DNA of 37,180 nt, from the NCBI GenBank assembly GCA_041650795.1, contig JBAZKK010000008.1:1-37180 (forward strand). The letters run 5' to 3'. Under the pieces are notes generated by a model, which saw nothing but the letters and a program-made list of their open reading frames with translations, did no database searches and had not been told where the DNA came from. This document shows positions 7,993 to 15,025 of the stretch, piece after piece. How positions within the stretch are numbered: the first letter of the stretch is position 1; every line of letters begins with the position of its first letter. The position numbers and the translations under genes are program-made. The stretch comes from JBAZKK01 sp041650795 (GTDB taxonomy: Bacteria > Omnitrophota > Gorgyraeia > Gygaellales > Profunditerraquicolaceae).

Positions 7993-8538
7993 ATGAAAGA
8001 GATACGTATTCACGCGCGTGCCGGACAGGGCGCCATTACCACCGCAGCCTTATTAGGCCAGGTGTATTTTTTAAAGGGGATGTATCCTTACGCCTTTCCG
8101 CATTTCGGTGCAGCCCGCATGGGCGCGCCGATGAACGCCTTTGTGCGCGTGGATTCCAAGCCGGTGAGGCTGCGCAGCCAGATATACGAACCGGATTACG
8201 TTATTATAGTGGATGCCACGCTGATGCGCGGATATAACTGTTTTTCGGGGCTCAGGGATAAGGGCGTTGCCATTGTCAACGAAAGAGAAGGGATGGAGCT
8301 TCCTAAGGTTAAGGCGAGCCAGAAGGTGTTTGTCGTTCCGGCCAATGAGATTGCCATGAAGAATATCGGCCGCCCTTTAGGCAACACCGCTCTTCTGGGG
8401 GCTTATGCTGCAGCAACCGGAGAAATCGGGATGGCTGAATTGCTCGAGGCGATAAAAAAGAGGTTTGCCGGCAAATCCCTTGAGGGGAACCTCCAGGCCG
8501 CTAAAGAAGGCTTTGATTTCATAAAAAATAAAGGTTAG
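7993..8538 (+). CDS. porC: 2-oxoacid:ferredoxin oxidoreductase, gamma subunit (pyruvate type likely)
   Basis: A 181-residue gamma domain of pyruvate/2-oxoacid:ferredoxin oxidoreductase. The opening IRIHARAGQGAITTAALLG, the FPHFGAARMGAPMNAFVRV segment near 36-54, and YVIIVDATLM near 73-82 are typical. It is the first gene of a gamma-delta-alpha-beta operon, the order found in four-subunit enzymes of archaea and Thermotoga. The operon reversibly splits a 2-oxoacid to acyl-CoA, CO2 and reduced ferredoxin. Pyruvate is the likeliest substrate, but 2-oxoisovalerate is not excluded. A strong promoter is directly upstream. Confidence 0.9.
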   Translation: MKEIRIHARAGQGAITTAALLGQVYFLKGMYPYAFPHFGAARMGAPMNAFVRVDSKPVRLRSQIYEPDYVIIVDATLMRGYNCFSGLRDKGVAIVNEREGMELPKVKASQKVFVVPANEIAMKNIGRPLGNTALLGAYAAATGEIGMAELLEAIKKRFAGKSLEGNLQAAKEGFDFIKNKG

Positions 8539-8542
8539 AACC

Positions 8543-8806
8543 ATGTTCGGTCCCTTAATATCAAAGGCAGGCACAAGCAGGAATAATAAAACCGGTTCCT
8601 GGCGCACCGAGTCCAGGCCGAAGTTCCTGCAGAAGAACTGCATCGGCTGCAGGCTCTGCGCGGTAATCTGCCCTGAAGGGTGCATTGAAGGCGCCGAGAA
8701 GAATGCCTATCACTGTGATTACGCTTACTGTAAGGGGTGCGGCAATTGCGCGCTGATTTGCCCCAAACAGGATATTGTTATGACCAAGGAAGAGGCCGGG
8801 GATTAG
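8543..8806 (+). CDS. porD: 2-oxoacid:ferredoxin oxidoreductase, delta (ferredoxin) subunit
   Basis: An 87-residue protein with two [4Fe-4S] motifs, CIGCRLCAVICPEGC near residues 33-47 and CKGCGNCALICPKQ near 59-72, as expected for the delta subunit that passes electrons from the catalytic beta subunit to external ferredoxin. The N-terminal TGSWRTESRPKF is the usual leader of PorD proteins. It begins 4 bases after the gamma gene and ends 1 base before the alpha gene. Confidence 0.92.
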   Translation: MFGPLISKAGTSRNNKTGSWRTESRPKFLQKNCIGCRLCAVICPEGCIEGAEKNAYHCDYAYCKGCGNCALICPKQDIVMTKEEAGD

Positions 8807-8807
8807 G

Positions 8808-9989
8808 ATGAAGGATTTTTTGGAAGGGTCCAGGGCAGTAGCGGAGATAGTCAGGCTTTGTAAGCCCGGCCTCATCTCGGCTTATCCCATTACTCCCCAG
8901 ACGCATATCGTGGAAGAGCTCGCCCAGTTTGTGGCTGACGGCAAACTGGATTCCCAGTTTGTAAACGTGGAATCAGAGCATTCCGCGGCATCCGTAGTCT
9001 TAGGAGGCGTAGCCGCAGGGGTGAGGTCTTATACTGCTACCAGCTCCCAGGGGCTCCTTTATATGGGAGAGGTTATCTTTAATATCGCCGGGATGCGCCT
9101 TCCTTTGGTTTTGACCTGTGCTAACCGGGCGGTTTCAGCCCCCATAAACATCTGGAATGACCAGCAGGATTCTATCGCGTTGCGCGATTCAGGGTGGCTG
9201 CAGCTTTACGCCGAAGACATCCAGGAGGCAGCAGACCTGCATCTAATCGGATACAGGATAAGCGAGGATAAGTCTATGATGCTTCCGGTGATGGTCTGCA
9301 TGGACGGTTTTATCCTTACCCACGGCATAGAGGTTGTGGATATCCCTGCCCAGGAAGAGGTGGATAGATTCCTGCCGGGTTATCAACCTTTATATAAGCT
9401 TGACGTAGATAATCCCGTCAGTATGGGGCTTTTGGCTGACCCGGATTATTACCTTGAGACCCGCTATGCTATTGAGGAAACAATGAAGTCTAGCTTGGAC
9501 CTTATCCCTAAGGTTACCGCAGAGTTCTCAAAAGTATTCGGCCGCAATTATAATGGCTTGATAGAAGAATACCGCACCAAGGATGCCGAGCGCGTGATTG
9601 TAGCGATGGGCTCTGTCTGCGGCACAGTAAAGGACGTGGTGGATGAGCTGCGCGCCAAAGGGAGAAAGGTAGGGTCGCTCAAGGTTACTTCTTACCGGCC
9701 GTTTCCCGCGGCAAAAATATACGAGGCGCTCAAAGACATACCGAGGGTCGCCGTGCTCGATAAATCAGTTTCGCTTGGTTCTTATGCTCCCCTGGCGGTA
9801 GAGATAAAGGCGTCTTTCTTCGGAAAGAAGAGATCCCCTCAGCTGATAAGCAGTTTTGTGGCAGGCCTGGGTGGGCGCGATATTACCAGGGATTCCATAA
9901 AAGAAATATTCAGGCTTCTTTCTACCAAAGAGAGGGCCGGTGAATTTATTGATTTAAAACCGGAGTTATTGAAGGAAAACTATGAATAA
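8808..9989 (+). CDS. porA: 2-oxoacid:ferredoxin oxidoreductase, alpha subunit
   Basis: A 393-residue alpha subunit. The diagnostic segments are AYPITPQTHIVEELAQF near 25-41, FVNVESEHSAASVVLGGVAAG near 50-70, RTYTATSSQG-like SYTATSSQGLLYMGE near 73-87, and the C-terminal region KVGSLKVTSYRPFP near 286-299. The protein supplies part of the thiamine diphosphate site shared with the beta subunit. The beta ATG lies inside its final codons, an 8-base overlap (ATGAATAA), so translation is coupled. Confidence 0.93.
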   Translation: MKDFLEGSRAVAEIVRLCKPGLISAYPITPQTHIVEELAQFVADGKLDSQFVNVESEHSAASVVLGGVAAGVRSYTATSSQGLLYMGEVIFNIAGMRLPLVLTCANRAVSAPINIWNDQQDSIALRDSGWLQLYAEDIQEAADLHLIGYRISEDKSMMLPVMVCMDGFILTHGIEVVDIPAQEEVDRFLPGYQPLYKLDVDNPVSMGLLADPDYYLETRYAIEETMKSSLDLIPKVTAEFSKVFGRNYNGLIEEYRTKDAERVIVAMGSVCGTVKDVVDELRAKGRKVGSLKVTSYRPFPAAKIYEALKDIPRVAVLDKSVSLGSYAPLAVEIKASFFGKKRSPQLISSFVAGLGGRDITRDSIKEIFRLLSTKERAGEFIDLKPELLKENYE

Positions 9990-10854
9990 CGGCAGTTTAT
10001 TTGCTTCTGGGCATACCGCCTGCGCAGGCTGCGGCCAGTCACTGGCTGCGCGCCTGGTAATCGAAACGGCAGGCCCCAGCACGATAGTAGTGAATAATAC
10101 AGGGTGCCTGGAGGTTTTTTCCACCAAATACCCTGAAACTGCCTGGGGCGTTCCCTGGATACATTCCTTGTTTGAGAACGCGGCTGCGGTGGCCTCCGGC
10201 GTCGAAAGCGCCCTTAAGTACCTTGGCAAGAAAGACAGCATTAACGTAATTGCCCAGGGGGGGGACGGTGGGACCGCGGATATAGGACTGCAGGCATTGT
10301 CCGGGATGCTTGAGCGCGGCCACGATATTCTTTACGTATGTTATGATAATGAGGCCTATATGAATACTGGCATCCAACGCAGCGGCCTCACCCCTTTTGA
10401 TTCCAATACCACTACTAGCCCCTTAGGCAGCAGGTCGACGGGCAACATCCGCCCTAAAAAGCCGATGCCAGAGATCGCCATGGCGCACGGCATCCCTTAT
10501 GTAGCTACGGCATCGGCAGGTATCCCCCAGGACCTGCAGCGCAAGGTAAAGAAGGCCCTGGCAATCAAGGGCGCGAAATACCTGCAGGTGCACGTGCCTT
10601 GTCCTTTGGGTTGGCGTCATGACCCCAGCCTTACAATCCAAGTAGGTAAACTGGCGGTAGAGACGGGCCTCTACCCTCTTATCGAATATGAAAACGGCCA
10701 ACTCGCCGCAGTGCGTAAGATTCAGCCTAGACCGGTAGAGGAATACCTTAAGGTGCAAGGCAGGTTCAAGCATCTGTTGAATAACCCCGAAGAGATAAAA
10801 AAGATCCAGGTTATTGCCGATTCCAACATACAAAAATACGGCCTGCGGGTTTAA
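9982..10854 (+). CDS. porB: 2-oxoacid:ferredoxin oxidoreductase, beta (thiamine diphosphate) subunit
   Basis: A 290-residue beta subunit. Cluster cysteines C14 and C17 (CAGCGQ), C42 (NTGCLEV) and C207 (VPCPLGW) match the four ligands of the proximal [4Fe-4S] cluster. The thiamine diphosphate motif begins GGDGGTADIGLQ near 93-104 and continues to YDNEAYMNTGIQRSG near 120-134. Together with the three preceding genes this gives a complete heterotetrameric enzyme, pointing to anaerobic, ferredoxin-based carbon metabolism. A 158-base spacer follows. Confidence 0.93.
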   Translation: MNNGSLFASGHTACAGCGQSLAARLVIETAGPSTIVVNNTGCLEVFSTKYPETAWGVPWIHSLFENAAAVASGVESALKYLGKKDSINVIAQGGDGGTADIGLQALSGMLERGHDILYVCYDNEAYMNTGIQRSGLTPFDSNTTTSPLGSRSTGNIRPKKPMPEIAMAHGIPYVATASAGIPQDLQRKVKKALAIKGAKYLQVHVPCPLGWRHDPSLTIQVGKLAVETGLYPLIEYENGQLAAVRKIQPRPVEEYLKVQGRFKHLLNNPEEIKKIQVIADSNIQKYGLRV

Positions 10855-11012
10855 TTTATATATAGATGGAGTTCGCCTCGGCCAGGAGGCGCGGGGCTAG
10901 GGCGGGCACTCAAGCGGCCACAGCCATCATCCCCACCGCAAACATCTGAGTTTTTGGCCGTGGATGATAAAAAGAGGTTGGAATCGAGAAAGGATAAAGG
11001 GGGTGTATTAGT
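10855..11012. other. Spacer after porB with a short hairpin
   Basis: A GC-rich hairpin CGCCTC (10874-10879) / GAGGCG (10886-10891) with a six-base loop is followed by ATCATCC (10926-10932) matching GGATGAT (about 10962-10968). No U-run follows either, so an intrinsic terminator is not convincing, and no clear -35/-10 pair for the next gene was seen. A 27-codon ORF from 10866 lacks a ribosome site and is not called. Confidence 0.35.
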
Positions 11013-11492
11013 ATGGGTAAACAGGCAAGGGCAATCGTGGAATTGAGTTTGAAGGACTTGGTCAAGGATTTAAATAAGGCGTATGCCGACGAGTGGCTGG
11101 CGTTTTATCTCTACTGGTATATGGCGCAGACGGTATCGGGCAGGGCCTACGGAGATATGCGAGAGATGCTTGAGAAGATCGCCAAGGACGAAATGGAACA
11201 TGCCGGAGAACTGGCTGATTTGATAATCAAGCTTGGGGGGGTACCGATCGCCAACCCCATGGACCTTGAAAAGAATGCCAATTTTCCCTATGCTATGCCG
11301 CCTAAGAACGCCGCGGACATCAACCGCATTATCCGCATCGTTACCGAGGCAGAGGCAGGGGCGATTGAGATTTATAACAAACTCGCCAGAAAGACCCTGG
11401 GTAAAGATAACGTAACCTACCAGTTGATGACCCATATCCTTTCCGAAGAGGTTGAGCACGAAGAGATGTTTGAGAGCCTGACGGAAAGGTAA
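11013..11492 (+). CDS. Ferritin-like diiron protein (bacterioferritin/Dps-like)
   Basis: A 159-residue four-helix-bundle protein of the ferritin-like superfamily. The carboxylate/His ligands of a diiron site are visible: E in YADEWLAFYLYWY near 27, E..H in DEMEHAGEL near 58-62, E in TEAEAGAIEIY near 113-120, and E..H in SEEVEHEEMFE near 147-152. It resembles archaeal DpsL/thioferritin-type proteins and bacterioferritins; a heme-binding Met is not evident. Likely roles are iron storage or peroxide detoxification. The ferredoxin gene 36 bases downstream may be its partner, but that is inference. Confidence 0.8.
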   Translation: MGKQARAIVELSLKDLVKDLNKAYADEWLAFYLYWYMAQTVSGRAYGDMREMLEKIAKDEMEHAGELADLIIKLGGVPIANPMDLEKNANFPYAMPPKNAADINRIIRIVTEAEAGAIEIYNKLARKTLGKDNVTYQLMTHILSEEVEHEEMFESLTER

Positions 11493-11528
11493 TTTAGGAT
11501 CCAGGTTTAAATTTTTTAGGAGGGCGTT

Positions 11529-11711
11529 ATGTCAAAGGTAACGGTGGATGTTGCTACGTGCGTAGGGTGCGGTTTATGCGAACAGGCCTGCCCGGAGGTT
11601 TTTCAGGTGCAGGGAGACGGTGTGGCTCACGTGAAGGCTTCCGCCTGCGAACAGCATAATATTTCGGATGTTGCGGAGCAATGCCCTGTAAACGCGATTA
11701 AGGTCGCTTAA
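11529..11711 (+). CDS. Single-cluster [4Fe-4S] ferredoxin
   Basis: A 60-residue ferredoxin with cluster ligands C11, C14, C17 (CVGCGLC) and C52 (CPVNAI). Two further cysteines, C21 and C40, lie close to the positions of the disulfide pair in Thermotoga-type one-cluster ferredoxins. It is acidic, as usual. A strong TAGGAGGG ribosome site lies before the ATG. It could accept electrons from the oxidoreductase encoded upstream. It ends only 7 bases from the stop of the convergent chaperone gene, with no terminator between. Confidence 0.92.
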   Translation: MSKVTVDVATCVGCGLCEQACPEVFQVQGDGVAHVKASACEQHNISDVAEQCPVNAIKVA

Positions 11712-11718
11712 GTTTTTC

Positions 11719-13155
11719 TTACTCTAGCTGGTGGATCTTCTTTAATTCCTTGACAAAGGCCGCAAACCTTTCCTGTTTTTTCTGCACCAGTAGTTTCTGG
11801 GAAAAGTCCTTTTTTTCTGCTTCGAACTTGCTTTCGTCAATAGGGGTTTTGGATTTTAGCCTGATGATATAAAACCCCGCCGGGTTTTCAATTATTCCGC
11901 TAGACCCCCCCTCTTTTAAGTCCTGGGCGCGGCTCCAGAAGATGTCCGAACTGCCGACGCCCTGGATATAACTGCCATAAGTGAAAGGTTCGGTAGCCGA
12001 GACCTTGAGTCCCGATGCTTTGGCTGCTTTTTCAAACTCCGCTAATCCTATTTTTTCTTTGGCGGATTCCTTTAGTTTATCAAGACACTCTTCGATTCCG
12101 GCCCGGGCTGATTTATAAGCCATATCCTTTATGTAAGCGAGCCTGACGCGCTCCTTTATTTCTTCAAATTCAGGGATGTACGTTTCTTTCCTTTCTTTTA
12201 CCCTCATCAGGTAATAGCTTTTATCTATCTCTGCCGGCGGTAGGTATTGCCCGGCCTTGGCCTTGGATATTAAGGCTGTCAGCCGCTGGGACCAGCCTAG
12301 GCCGGGTATCGGACCTGGGATAACGAATAATCCGGTTTCCTTGACCTCACCGTTGAATCCCCTGGCGATTTTATTGATATCTTTACCGCTTTTTAACTGA
12401 GGCAGTATTTTTCTGATTTTTTCCTGGATATTGCTGCTGCCTTCGTCATCCTTGCCTAAAACGAAATATTCCAGGTTAAAGGAGAGGGGGCGCTTGAAGC
12501 TAAGATGGTTTTCCCGGAAGTAGGTTTTTAAACCTTTTTCATCGGGATTAACCTCCCTGGTGAAGTCCGTTACCCTGGAGGCGATGTAATAAAGGCTTAA
12601 TTTTTCGTTCGCCTTGCGGTATTCCTTCAGGATCTCCCCGTCGTTTAATTCTGTATTATCCGTAATCCCGCGGTAGAGCTTGGCGAGCATGAGGTTTTGG
12701 CGGATGTATTCCTCGAATACCCGCGGTTGGGTATGGAATACATACTGCAGGGTTTCCTGGTAATATTTGTCGTTGAACCGGCCGTTGATTTGAAATACCG
12801 GATAATCCCGAATAGCCTCAACTACCTCTTTGTCATTGACGCGGATGCGCCGTTTTTTGGCCTCGGACAAAAGAAGTATCCTTTCGGCAGCCATGGAGCG
12901 CAGGTCCAGGTATCTTCCGACCTCGGCAATCCTGTCGCCGAACTGCAGGATTGCCTGGATGCGCACTGCCTCCAGGGCCTCCTGGAACTCCTGCTCCGAT
13001 ATGTTCCTTCCGTGTATCTTTCCCCGGAATTTTACCTCTTGCTTATTGCGGACATAGCTGCCGAATCCCCAGAAGACAAAGGCAGGCAGTATCAGGATTA
13101 AAAGAACGAAGAATACCGACTTGGCGATTTTTTTATTGCGGAGTTTTTTCAGCAT
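11719..13155 (-). CDS. Membrane-anchored SurA/PpiD-like periplasmic peptidyl-prolyl isomerase/chaperone
   Basis: A 478-residue protein with an N-terminal membrane anchor (about residues 15-33, VFFVLLILILPAFVFWGF) and a large periplasmic part. Residues about 40-200 match a SurA N-terminal chaperone domain (GRNISEQEFQEALEAVR at the start). The middle part, from about 215, is a parvulin-type PPIC region (SFNLEYFVLG, then LISKAKAGQYLPPAEIDKSY near 290-310). A further parvulin-like region follows (about 360-440), and the end is a charged helix. The arrangement recalls PpiD. It would help fold outer-membrane proteins, in line with the bamA-skp cluster in this window. It has its own promoter and an AAGGAG ribosome site. 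Confidence 0.8.
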   Translation of the reverse strand: MLKKLRNKKIAKSVFFVLLILILPAFVFWGFGSYVRNKQEVKFRGKIHGRNISEQEFQEALEAVRIQAILQFGDRIAEVGRYLDLRSMAAERILLLSEAKKRRIRVNDKEVVEAIRDYPVFQINGRFNDKYYQETLQYVFHTQPRVFEEYIRQNLMLAKLYRGITDNTELNDGEILKEYRKANEKLSLYYIASRVTDFTREVNPDEKGLKTYFRENHLSFKRPLSFNLEYFVLGKDDEGSSNIQEKIRKILPQLKSGKDINKIARGFNGEVKETGLFVIPGPIPGLGWSQRLTALISKAKAGQYLPPAEIDKSYYLMRVKERKETYIPEFEEIKERVRLAYIKDMAYKSARAGIEECLDKLKESAKEKIGLAEFEKAAKASGLKVSATEPFTYGSYIQGVGSSDIFWSRAQDLKEGGSSGIIENPAGFYIIRLKSKTPIDESKFEAEKKDFSQKLLVQKKQERFAAFVKELKKIHQLE

Positions 13156-13184
13156 TTTTGCTCCTTAATTTTTTAGATTAGACT

Positions 13185-13213
13185 ATTATAGTGAGCGCCT
13201 TATCTTAAGTCAA
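13185..13213 (-). promoter_or_regulatory. Sigma-70 promoter for the SurA/PpiD-like gene
   Basis: Read on the minus strand, TTGACT (13213-13208) and a perfect TATAAT (13190-13185) are separated by exactly 17 bases. The transcript would start near 13178 and the ATG is at 13155, with AAGGAG before it. This is one of the best promoters in the window. Confidence 0.8.
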
Positions 13214-13314
13214 CCTATTTAGAGGCGTTTCCTTGCCGGTGCGGACAGTATGGCGGCGAGCAGCTTTTTAGATATAGTTTTAAGGATAGAGAAAATAGGG
13301 GGGGGCGACAGCAG
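13214..13314. other. Spacer between XRE regulator and chaperone gene
   Basis: About 100 bases lie between the XRE stop codon and the chaperone promoter. I see no gene and no clear terminator, only a run of eight G residues (about 13299-13306) just past the regulator's stop. Confidence 0.4.
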
Positions 13315-13536
13315 TTATTTGAGGAAAAAGGCGATTTCCTTCTTGTAAATAGCGGCGAATTCCTTTAATTGGACAGTATCAATACGGCATTGGCCTGATT
13401 CCATTTTTGAGATATAAGACTGGCTGCGTCCGAGCTTTTCGGCAACGTCAACCTGGTTTAGCCCCGTCTTTTTACGTGCCTCTTTGAGCCTTTGGACCAG
13501 TTTGCGGTGGCTCTCCGTAAAGATAGTTTTATCCAT
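13315..13536 (-). CDS. Small XRE-family helix-turn-helix regulator
   Basis: A 73-residue protein that is almost entirely one HTH_XRE (Cro/C1-type) domain, about residues 13-68. The turn and recognition helix are seen in LNQVDVAEKLGRSQSYISKM, followed by ESGQCRIDTVQLKEFAAIY. There is no extra effector domain, so it is a minimal DNA-binding repressor-type protein, likely dimeric. A weak GGGAAG lies before the ATG. It faces away from the S74-domain gene, and the short divergent region contains two perfect palindromes over promoter-like elements, so autorepression and control of the S74 gene are likely (inference). Such small regulators can also belong to toxin-antitoxin pairs, but no toxin gene adjoins it. 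Confidence 0.85.
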   Translation of the reverse strand: MDKTIFTESHRKLVQRLKEARKKTGLNQVDVAEKLGRSQSYISKMESGQCRIDTVQLKEFAAIYKKEIAFFLK

Positions 13537-13543
13537 ATTTAAC

Positions 13544-13571
13544 TTGACTTCCCAGTGTCATATGATATATT
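13544..13571 (+). promoter_or_regulatory. Candidate promoter for the S74-domain gene
   Basis: TTGACT at 13544-13549 and TATATT at 13566-13571 are 16 bases apart on the plus strand. The -10 lies inside the 8-bp inverted repeat at 13560-13583, so a protein bound there would block it. Confidence 0.6.
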
Positions 13572-13583
13572 TATTTATCATAT
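13560..13583. promoter_or_regulatory. Operator-like inverted repeat 1
   Basis: ATATGATA (13560-13567) and TATCATAT (13576-13583) form a perfect 8-bp inverted repeat around an 8-base A/T centre. It covers both divergent -10 elements. A second small palindrome, TCATATGA, is at 13558-13565. Confidence 0.55.
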
Positions 13584-13590
13584 ATTCCAA
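13562..13590 (-). promoter_or_regulatory. Candidate promoter for the XRE regulator, overlapping the divergent one
   Basis: On the minus strand TTGGAA (13590-13585) and TATCAT (13567-13562) are 17 bases apart, pointing toward the XRE gene. The -35 overlaps the 19-bp palindrome and the -10 overlaps the 8-bp inverted repeat and the plus-strand -10. Confidence 0.5.
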
Positions 13591-13600
13591 AATGGAATAT
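13582..13600. promoter_or_regulatory. Operator-like inverted repeat 2 (19-bp palindrome)
   Basis: ATATTCC (13582-13588) and GGAATAT (13594-13600) are perfect inverted arms around AAAAT. Size and A/T-rich centre suit a Cro/C1-type dimer. In mRNA from the plus-strand promoter it would fall at the very 5' end and could also fold into a hairpin that holds the in-frame AUG at 13592. Confidence 0.6.
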
Positions 13601-13633
13601 AAGCTCTTAAGGAGAAACGATAAGCAAGCGGAG

Positions 13634-14908
13634 ATGTTACGGCCTAAGCTTCTTATAACCCTCGCCATGCTATGTCTCTTGGGGTGCCCCTTGAATCCCG
13701 GCGCCGCCGAAGAGACCCTCACCATCACTACCTACTACCCTTCGCCTTATGGGAGCTACCGGGAGTTGCGTGCTCAACGCCTGGCAATAGGGGAGAATTA
13801 CGTTAAAAGCGGCACCTATGACTGGGAAGAAACAGATGCAGACGGGGGAGAGATTGATTACCGGGCAGACCTGGTGGTGGAGGGGAATGTAGGGATTGGT
13901 ACGACTGTACCTGGTGAGAAATTACACGTTGATGGTTTAATAAAAATAGGAAGGGCAACAGCTACCGATAATGATTCTCCAGGAATTACTGCTGTATCTA
14001 ATGATGACTTTTTATACAATGGTGTCTATCTGAATCATTATGGTCTTGGCTTTCACACTCCTATTAACCAGACTAATGGCGGAGTTTATGCATCAGGTTA
14101 TTTCGGTATCGATTTATTCACTGCAGGGACAAACAGGTTATCAATTTTACAGAACGGCAACGTCGGCATCGGGACGACGAGCCCGGGCGGTAAATTAGAC
14201 GTTAACGGCACAATCTACCAGCGCGGCGCAGTCCTCCATGCTGATTATGTGTTTAAGCCAAGTTATAAACTGGAGAGCATAGAAGAGCATGCAGCATATA
14301 TGTGGCAGAATAAGCACCTCAAGGCTGTGCCTAAGGCAAAGCGTGATGATAAGGGGCAAGAAATAGTTGAAATAGGAGCCAATAATAGGGGCTTATTGGA
14401 AGAACTGGAGAAGGCTCACGTCTATATCCAGCAGTTGAATGAGAAGATAAAACAGCTTGAGGCAAGGATATCGCAGCCCTCTGCCACTGCTTCACCCCTT
14501 GCCTCTGACGCCCGCCTTAAAAAGGACATCCGGCCCTATACCAACGGCCTGAAGGTAATAAGGCAGATTAACCCGGTGTGGTTTAAATACAACGGCAAGG
14601 CGGGGTTTCCGGATGATAATCAGGATCATGTGGGTGTCATTGCCCAGGAGGTAATCAAGGCCGCCCCCTACACCATCAATACCTACAAGGCCAGGCTTAA
14701 CCCGCAGGACAAGAAGGAGACCGAGCTTCTGAACTTTAACCCCCACGCCTTAATCTTTGACCTAATCAACAGCGTAAAGAAGCTGGATAGCAATATTACC
14801 GCACTCACCCGGGAAAACCTGCAGCTAAAAAAGGCCAATAAAGAATTAAATCAACGGCTGTTTCATTTCCAAGAGCGCCTCATCCGCTTGGAGGATAAGG
14901 TTAACTAA
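13634..14908 (+). CDS. Exported S74 (endosialidase-chaperone) domain protein, tail-fibre-like
   Basis: A 424-residue protein from ATG 13634. It has a signal peptide with a lipobox-like CLLGC (about residues 10-18), then LTITTYYPSPYGSYREL. Two GNVGIGTT units (near residues 91 and 175), of the type that recurs in S74 proteins, flank a central segment. A coiled coil (about 255-280) precedes the C-terminal Peptidase_S74 domain, beginning SDARLKKDIRPY near 294 with the Ser of the usual Ser-Lys self-cleavage dyad, and ending in a helical tail. In known S74 proteins this domain helps a trimeric fibre fold and then cuts itself off. The start is uncertain: ATG 13592 is also in frame, and the AAGGAG at 13609-13614 fits neither well. 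The ORF open upstream of 13592 overlaps the regulator and is not coding. DNA around 13930-14150 is visibly richer in A/T than its flanks. Confidence 0.78.
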   Translation: MLRPKLLITLAMLCLLGCPLNPGAAEETLTITTYYPSPYGSYRELRAQRLAIGENYVKSGTYDWEETDADGGEIDYRADLVVEGNVGIGTTVPGEKLHVDGLIKIGRATATDNDSPGITAVSNDDFLYNGVYLNHYGLGFHTPINQTNGGVYASGYFGIDLFTAGTNRLSILQNGNVGIGTTSPGGKLDVNGTIYQRGAVLHADYVFKPSYKLESIEEHAAYMWQNKHLKAVPKAKRDDKGQEIVEIGANNRGLLEELEKAHVYIQQLNEKIKQLEARISQPSATASPLASDARLKKDIRPYTNGLKVIRQINPVWFKYNGKAGFPDDNQDHVGVIAQEVIKAAPYTINTYKARLNPQDKKETELLNFNPHALIFDLINSVKKLDSNITALTRENLQLKKANKELNQRLFHFQERLIRLEDKVN

Positions 14909-14946
14909 CGCGGATCTTTTCATCTCCAATACCCCCCAACTTTTCC

Positions 14947-14975
14947 TTTACAAATACACCCTCTCTGGTTATAAT
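14947..14975 (+). promoter_or_regulatory. Sigma-70 promoter for hisG
   Basis: TTTACA (14947-14952) and a perfect TATAAT (14970-14975) are separated by 17 bases. Transcription would start near 14982, after the in-frame ATG at 14978. This rules out that ATG and supports the hisG start at 15026. Confidence 0.75.
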
Positions 14976-15025
14976 AAATGACCGTATCGGTTCCTAAACC
15001 ATATCTATCCGCAAGGAAGCCTTAT

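Noticed and set aside
7920..8237. 105-codon ORF overlapping the promoter and porC
   Set aside because: It runs through the -35/-10 region and reads porC in the wrong frame, with no recognisable protein.
10866..10949. 27-codon ORF between porB and the ferritin-like gene
   Set aside because: No ribosome binding site, and composition follows a GC-rich hairpin rather than a protein-like sequence.
13484..13591. N-terminal extension of the S74 gene ORF to 474 residues
   Set aside because: This part overlaps the XRE gene and its promoter region and shows no signal peptide; the export signal starts near 13634.
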